From: Xylogone sp. PMI_703 | Lineage: Eukaryota > Ascomycota > Leotiomycetes | Reading direction: 5' to 3' | DNA length: 64,000 bases | NCBI GenBank assembly: GCA_021399445.1 | Contig: JAJTUQ010000010.1 | Span: 310,001 to 374,000, forward strand | In this document: one piece after another, positions 58,732 through 64,000 of the stretch | Position numbering within the stretch: position 1 is the stretch's first letter | Layout of the letters: every line of letters starts with the position of its first letter | Notes under the pieces: generated by a model | The model's database searches: none | What the model saw: the letters and a program-made list of their open reading frames with translations, nothing else | What the model was told of the DNA's origin: nothing | Position numbers and translations under genes: made by a program

Positions 58732-60012
58732 TCAATTCTGCTGATTGCATTGTCTCCTAGCCTTAGCTTGTGCCAACCTCTCCTCAAGCCTCGCTATTTC
58801 CAGTTTCTCATTATAGCGAGCACATTTCCGCTCATCAGCATTGCTCATGTCTATATATGGTTCCTTCTCTTCCAAGGGTAGAGACAACCACCGCTCTCGG
58901 AGCATCTGCTTAATATGATCCGCCGAGGCGTCCGGGTTCTCCATGCGAATTCTTTCTTTATGCTCCTCTTCGTAGAAATGTTGTGGAGATTTGGGCATAC
59001 GACAGCCGGGTAGTGGACTATATCTTGTCCCGCCAATGTGAGGATTGGGGAAAGTAGTTGCACGGATCGCAGAGCTTGAACCCGAACTGGGCCAAAAGAA
59101 GGTTTTCACGGCATTCAAGATGCTGGTGAGATAAGATTTGGGTTCTTTATAAGGTGGCTTCCGCATCAAAATATCCTTCCGTCTATCAACATCCTCTATC
59201 TTGCTGCGGCAATTTTGGATCTGACGCATTCGCTCATCCTCGTCCAGATCAGCTTCCTTCTCCTTTAATCTGCTGGTTTGAGCCAGAATAGTCTTTTTCT
59301 CCACCTCCAACTGTTCATATTCCTGCATATATGCCCTTTCATATGCTATTCGCTTTCTTTCTACTCTCTGCGCGAAAAGCTGTTGCTTTGTAGTTTCCCA
59401 AACCTGACGCATACCTGCTGCCGTAAGAGCCTTCTTCTCATCATGAGAGAGAAGCACCTCCTTAGCTTCAAGCGCTCCAGGTGCATCGTTGTAGCTATTC
59501 ATGAACTCGGAGATATTCTCATTGAAATTGTTGGCCAAAAGCTCTAGTTCGTCTTCACTTAAACTTCCAATATTTGCACGCGCTTTACTAACGAGTTCGT
59601 CTACAGTAGACAGCTTTCCCCGAGACGCGAGTTGAATCCGAGTGCGAAGAACCTCGGGAGATGGGCGATCAAGCACGATATTGCGCTCTTCATTAGTCAA
59701 CGATGCTGGATATGCCAATGCTTTGCCTATTAAATCACCTCGGCTGAGAAGAAGCTGTCGCTCTGCATCGGTGAGTTGCTCTTGGTGATCTCGAGCTTTA
59801 TCATAGATTGTCTGGGGGATCTCAAAAGCGATAGCTGGTGTGTTGCGCGGCTTTTTTCGAGCAGCTATGTCTTGACGTATCAGCTCGAGGAGCTTATCCT
59901 CATCGTACTCACTCCCGTCACTGTCGTTAATTATCTCAGACTCGCTTCCATCGCTATCGTCAATTGTTTCATCGTTAATTTGTCCACGCAGGCCGACGGA
60001 CGATTCCGTCAT
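58732..60012 (-). CDS. HMG-box protein with coiled-coil, 426 aa
   Basis: A single exon. The longer frame begins at a TTG, so I use the first ATG (MTESSVGLRG). The N-terminus is acidic with a duplicated D-S-D-G-S-E phrase. The middle has helical stretches with short L-T/S-x-x-E/D-E/R-x-x-L-L repeats (QLTDAERQLLLSR, SLTNEERNIVLDR, LLSHDEKKALTAAG). A long coiled coil of about 80 residues follows (RVERKRIAYERAYMQ). The C-terminal 70 residues look like an HMG box: PKSPQHFYEEEHKERI, M-L-R-E-R-W-L-S-L-P, E-K-E-P-Y-I-D-M and Y-N-E-K-L-E. HMG boxes bind and bend DNA, so a chromatin or mitochondrial nucleoid role is possible. A mating-type role is not supported. Confidence 0.85.
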   Translation of the reverse strand: MTESSVGLRGQINDETIDDSDGSESEIINDSDGSEYDEDKLLELIRQDIAARKKPRNTPAIAFEIPQTIYDKARDHQEQLTDAERQLLLSRGDLIGKALAYPASLTNEERNIVLDRPSPEVLRTRIQLASRGKLSTVDELVSKARANIGSLSEDELELLANNFNENISEFMNSYNDAPGALEAKEVLLSHDEKKALTAAGMRQVWETTKQQLFAQRVERKRIAYERAYMQEYEQLEVEKKTILAQTSRLKEKEADLDEDERMRQIQNCRSKIEDVDRRKDILMRKPPYKEPKSYLTSILNAVKTFFWPSSGSSSAIRATTFPNPHIGGTRYSPLPGCRMPKSPQHFYEEEHKERIRMENPDASADHIKQMLRERWLSLPLEEKEPYIDMSNADERKCARYNEKLEIARLEERLAQAKARRQCNQQN

Positions 60013-60352
60013 GTTACAAGGAGTATAGAGATTGATTGCTTTGGTCAACTAGATGTTCAATGGCAAGGAGATCATGAATAGAGAAAAAGTGCGAGGGTAC
60101 TGTAATTTGAAATGAGAGATGAAGAACCGAAATGAACTAAGCCCGCCGCTGCCTGTATCGATAAATTACATCCCAAATTGCCGTCAATTCATTAGGAAAT
60201 ATTGACTATCTTTCTCTGCAAAGAAAATAAATATTAACGTTAATATTCACGTTTCGCGGGTCGCATTTAATGGCTTATTATTTCATTTCGTATTCTGGAC
60301 GTTGCTACTCCCCAGATTCGCTAGCAAAAATGAAAATTCTCATCTGGAAATA
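60013..60352. other. short intergenic region
   Basis: Promoter side of the HMG-box gene and 3' region of the transporter gene. No additional gene. Confidence 0.5.
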
Positions 60353-62089
60353 TCAGGTTTGGAAGAGCCACCTTGCATCATCATCATTCTGCACGCTCCT
60401 AGAGTCATCAAACTGTCTCGTCCTCAACAGTTCCTCCTTGTTTCTATTTTCCTTCCTCAAACTCCACCCCAGAATGGCCGTGTTGACTAAATTCATGCAC
60501 AAGTAACCCAACGCAAATCCATGCCCCAGATGCCATCTTGGACTGGTGTTCGGTCTGTATAACTGCGTACCTAATACTGCTCCTAGATTGCCGACGGTGA
60601 TGGTCATCGCTGTCGCAGTGGCGCGCTTGGATTGTCCAGAGACATTTGCGGCAGGCCATGATAGCACTATCGCACATGAGGGGTAGATGCCTGCTGCAGC
60701 GAATATGGTACCTAGATATGAGACACCAGGTTTATGGCTAGGAGCAGCGAGGAGGATTATGTAACCCAATATGGCGAAGGAGGTAGAGGCAAAGAGGAAA
60801 GGCGATCTTTTCTTGGTTCTTTCAGCAAAGACTGCTACAGTTACGGTGAGCATAGTTGCTACTGCGTAAGGAGGGACCGTTAGGAGCTGGGCTTGTGCAG
60901 CAGTGTAGCCTAGCTCAGCAATAATGGTTGGTAGGAAGAGACTGAGGGTATATAACGGGAGAGACATGGTGTGAAATCCAAGGCTGTAGAGCCAGCACTT
61001 GTAGTCCGTGATAGCAGCGGCGACATTTGACCAGGAGAATTTCTCCTCGTTGGTGGCGTCGGTATCCTCCTTCAAGCGGTCCTGGATGAGGGATCGTTCT
61101 GCTTCAGTAATGAAGGGAGCTGTTCGAGGGTAGTTATGGATGAAGAAGTATGAGATGACGGAGATGACGACAGTTACTAGACCTTCCTATTCACATTGCT
61201 TTAGCACAGGTGATAGCAAAGCAACGAGGTTTTATATGCGTAACACCTACCAAAATGAAGATCCACCTCCAGCCATTCAGGCCGCCAACTCCTTTCATAA
61301 ATCCTATACCGTAAGCCAAAATACCACCAAATGCACCCGCTAGCGACGCAGCAGAGAAGAAGAGCGCAACGCGATAGTGTGTCTCGGTCCGCTTATACCA
61401 CATGGAGAGATAGAAGACGACGCCTGGGAAGAGGCCGCTCTCTGTCACGCCGAGGAAGAATCGGGCGACGACCAGTCCAGCGAAGCTTTGGGAAACACCC
61501 ATCAGAGTAGCCACGATACCCCAAACGAGCATGAGCGTGGGGAGCCATAGCTTGGGTGTAGTCCGCTTGAGGATGATGTTGCAGGGGATCTCGAAGAGGA
61601 CCTGGAGGGCGAGAGATCTCGTTAGTGTTTCTCTTGAAAGATATTCATATAGACTGCTGATTTTCTTTCATTCATTCATTGCTTTATGCCTTCAAGAAAT
61701 GGGATGGTTTACTCACATATCCAACAAAGTATAATGTCAACGTCAACAAGTATTGGTTGCCCGTGATATGCAAATCGGTAGCAAGGCCTTCTAACTTGGC
61801 ATTTCCAACTGCGAACGCAGGTATTGATTAGTGACATCTGAATATAACTTCTTTAGTCGAGTTTTGAAGACATACTATTGCTTCGGTCCAAGAACGACAG
61901 CAGATACAGCAAAGTCAACGGCGGCAGAAGCTTCAGATCCAGTTTCCGAATCAACCTCTTCTCATTGACTTTCTCGCCATCCTCCAGCCCCGAGTCGTCT
62001 GGGGCTCCAGCAACAGACGGCGCATTACTCGTGTCCTTCTTGCCGTCGTCAATCGGAAGATCCTCCTTCGCGCCTAACGAAGGCGACAT
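60353..62089 (-). CDS. MFS transporter, anion:cation symporter (DAL5-like) family, 496 aa
   Basis: Exons are 62089-61876, 61808-61717, 61601-61251 and 61186-60353. Introns are 67, 115 and 64 nt and the sum is 497 codons. The motif order matches the fungal DAL5/TNA1-type allantoate, nicotinate and other organic-anion permeases. These are RKLDLKLLPPLTLLYLLSFLDRSNIGNA for helix 1 (shown here in pieces: KLLPPLTLLYLLSFLDRSN then IGNAKLEGL), YFVGYVLFEIPCNIILKR, ARFFLGVTESGLFPGVVFYL, YRVALFFSAASLAGAFGG and GWRWIFILEGLVTVV. Twelve membrane helices are expected in the plasma membrane. The N-terminus is cytosolic and acidic. The substrate cannot be told from sequence. Confidence 0.93.
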
Positions 62090-62852
62090 CTTTTAAGAGA
62101 GAAAGCAGCCACCAGCTAATAAAGTGATGATTATATATATACAGATACTGATAATGGGTATATATATACTGAACCACGGCGCAAATCACCGCAACGAGAG
62201 AGCCTTAGAGCCTTCCAGCCCAAAGAAGCCTGGCCATCGCGGTCTTTATATGGCAATTCGCACACTCCCTGCTATCACTGTTAATCGTATCAAACCATCG
62301 GACCCCAGCAATGACGAGCTCCCCACAGTGGGCAGGTGGTCCCGTTGCCGTCATTGGAAGCCGTTGGGGCGGATGGGGTCCTTAGCGGATGTCGTGATTT
62401 GAGGCAGGAATGAGCAACGGGAATAAGGTTCCTGCTTGATTCGGTTTTATTCCGCAGAAACTTTAAACTTCTTTATCTCTTTTTTTGTAGAGAAGTGATA
62501 TAATAATTATATAATTGACCAAGGTATTAGTAAATGCTACTACTACTACTACTATTATTATTATTATTCTAGATTTCGGGTTTGTGGCAAGGGCCTTAAC
62601 TGTACGCATGGTTTGACAGCTCTTGGTGCGGAGAAGAGTGAAGAAACATCAAGAACTTTCACAACTTACTGCACAGGACAGTGAAATCAGCATGATTATA
62701 GCCCAGATCATAGTGAGTTTGAAAGGTAAAAAACTTCCATTGATACAAGTTTTGTTTCCTACAATTCCGATGAAATCCCTTTTTGCCTATGACGTATTTC
62801 AAAACATGCCCCAATAAAAGACTTCAAACACAGCTCGAATTGTGCAAACTGA
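62090..62852. other. intergenic with microsatellite
   Basis: Upstream region of the transporter gene and downstream region of the HAM1-like gene. Apart from the triplet repeat nothing is recognised. Confidence 0.5.
62537..62568 (+). repeat. compound microsatellite (CTA)6(TTA)4
   Basis: Six CTA units run directly into four TTA units plus TT. The C-to-T step between the two tracts is what point mutation of one array would give. Likely length-variable between strains. Confidence 0.95.
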
Positions 62853-64000
62853 TCACATCTCTCTCCCTTGAACATCAAAGATACTATTCCTCCATCCATC
62901 CTGCTCGTTCTCCCTAATCCTATCCGTGGCAAGCGCCGCCTGCTCATTCCACAATTTAACCAGACTGCCCGGCGCATATCTCCCTTTGAAAACTCCTTGG
63001 CCCGGCTGGGCAACACCCACACGGGCGTATAGATCCGGATCTGGCTCGGGAATCAACCTCGTCCCTACCGCCTTCAAAAATGTCCACACATCATCCGGAT
63101 CAGATATGCGTGTTGCTCGAAGACGTTCCCGTGCGAAGAGCAGCTCGCGATTGGCTGCATGGAGACTATTCGCAATAGCCTCTGCCAGTTGTGATTCCAA
63201 TGCCTTGCGGACAATGGGTCGGATGAATGGCTTGAATAACCACGCAAGGATGGAGAATTTGCTCTTGCGCAAGGTGTAGTTCAGCTTGTGGATATGTACC
63301 TTGACGGATCTCAGGCTTAGGATCTTCTCTAGCCTGTCTTTGCCAACTTCCACATCGATGTGGACGTCGATTCCTTTCTCATCCAATTCGAAGGATGCAA
63401 TGCCTTCATCAACCAGACTTAGCAGCCCCGAATGGGTGCGAAGCCAATATCCAATCTCTTCGGCTCGTATCGACATGCCGTCGATTTTGATTTGCACTAA
63501 AGATTCCGTTCTCGAGACCGTTCGGAATCTCGCTTTACGGACCTCGAGGTCGTTATATGTTTCCACGCGTAATCGATAAGGTAAGAAAGACGTATTGTTT
63601 ATCGCAGTTCCTGGCTCCAAGATGAGATTCTCGAGAAGCAAGTCGATTTCGGGAGTCGCGATCTCAAGCCGAGGAATAGGGACATATTGAACGGCTTGGA
63701 TCAGCAAAGGTACAAATACGTTGATGGAATCGTGGACCAGTTCGGTGTTTGTGTACTGATGTGCCGGTGAAAGGATTTTGGCAATGCGTGTTGATGTTTT
63801 GATTAGCTTCGCAATATCTTTGTCGCGCAATACAGACTGGAATGTGGTCTGCAGTTGTGCAAGAAGCCCGTCGATATCCTCTCGTATGGAAGAATCCGTT
63901 GCTAATTCACGAGATTGTGCTCGGAGGTCTTGGAATCTCTCTTCCACATGATCAAAGAAGCCTGGATCTGTGAGCATATCCTGAAGGGCATTTCCACCCT
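62853..64000 (-). CDS. HAM1-like protein, C-terminal part (gene continues beyond window)
   Basis: The open frame runs from the stop at 62853 through the window edge, with G-G-N-A-L-Q-D-M-L-T-D upstream of the first internal Met. The start therefore lies outside and no start is assigned. The visible 380 residues begin with the helical end of the N-terminal HAM1-like domain (PF19343): FFDHVEERFQDL, then DIDGLLAQLQTTFQSVLRDKD. The C-terminal domain (PF14613) follows, with V-P-I-P-R-L-E, a beta-rich bactericidal-permeability-protein-like fold, FKPFIRPIVRKALESQLA and YAPGSLVKLWNEQA. The family is named for hyphal anastomosis factors and is thought to bind lipids. It is intronless as far as seen. 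Confidence 0.88.
   Translation of the reverse strand, partial: GGNALQDMLTDPGFFDHVEERFQDLRAQSRELATDSSIREDIDGLLAQLQTTFQSVLRDKDIAKLIKTSTRIAKILSPAHQYTNTELVHDSINVFVPLLIQAVQYVPIPRLEIATPEIDLLLENLILEPGTAINNTSFLPYRLRVETYNDLEVRKARFRTVSRTESLVQIKIDGMSIRAEEIGYWLRTHSGLLSLVDEGIASFELDEKGIDVHIDVEVGKDRLEKILSLRSVKVHIHKLNYTLRKSKFSILAWLFKPFIRPIVRKALESQLAEAIANSLHAANRELLFARERLRATRISDPDDVWTFLKAVGTRLIPEPDPDLYARVGVAQPGQGVFKGRYAPGSLVKLWNEQAALATDRIRENEQDGWRNSIFDVQGREM

Overview
This is a nuclear segment from a filamentous ascomycete (Pezizomycotina). Short spliceosomal introns (mostly 45-120 nt, GT..AG, often with a CTAAC- or CTGAC-like branch site) interrupt most genes. The families are typically fungal: Zn2Cys6 transcription factors, DUF3433, DUF5672, PigL_N-type and HAM1-like proteins, a GH7 endoglucanase and a DAL5-type transporter. 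Class or genus cannot be fixed from the sequence alone. Gene models below were built by eye. For each intact multi-exon gene the chosen splice sites keep one open frame and the exon lengths sum to a multiple of three.

Layout. 0-7.5 kb: an APH-type phosphotransferase, an intron-containing tRNA-Asp with a structured trailer, a DUF5672 type II membrane protein and an AUR1/PAP2-type sphingolipid synthase homologue. 7.5-14.3 kb: a gene-poor stretch, then a C2H2 + Zn2Cys6 regulator convergent with a cytochrome P450. 15-18 kb: a TA-flanked MITE, a small orphan gene and the housekeeping gene eIF2-alpha, whose 283-nt intron holds a candidate H/ACA snoRNA. 18.5-24.4 kb: a Zn2Cys6 regulator divergent from an NmrA-like gene, then a secreted GH7 endoglucanase.

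24.9-40 kb is an accessory island with much gene decay. It holds a complete 2.69-kb Mutator-like (MULE) transposon with 61-bp terminal inverted repeats, an 8-bp target duplication and two nonsense codons. It also holds a frameshifted Zn2Cys6 gene, a carotenoid-oxygenase-like gene with three in-frame TAG codons but all four iron-binding histidines, a Tc1-like transposase remnant and a DUF3433 gene with a one-base deletion. An apparently intact SDR gene and an acyl-CoA thioesterase-like gene sit among them. The stops in the MULE and the oxygenase are all TAG, as expected from RIP-type CpA-to-TpA mutation.

41-64 kb is gene-dense and better preserved. It has an 1828-residue protein joining a nucleotidyltransferase-like domain to ankyrin repeats, then a stand-alone PigL_N-type protein on the same strand, a GPI-anchored surface protein and a DUF7730-like protein. 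A long disordered protein with a thrice-repeated motif, an HMG-box protein, a DAL5-type MFS transporter and the 3' part of a HAM1-like gene running off the window complete the region. The most unusual items are the NTase-ankyrin protein with its PigL_N neighbour, the structured eIF2-alpha intron, the tRNA-Asp trailer and the RIP-like decay island.
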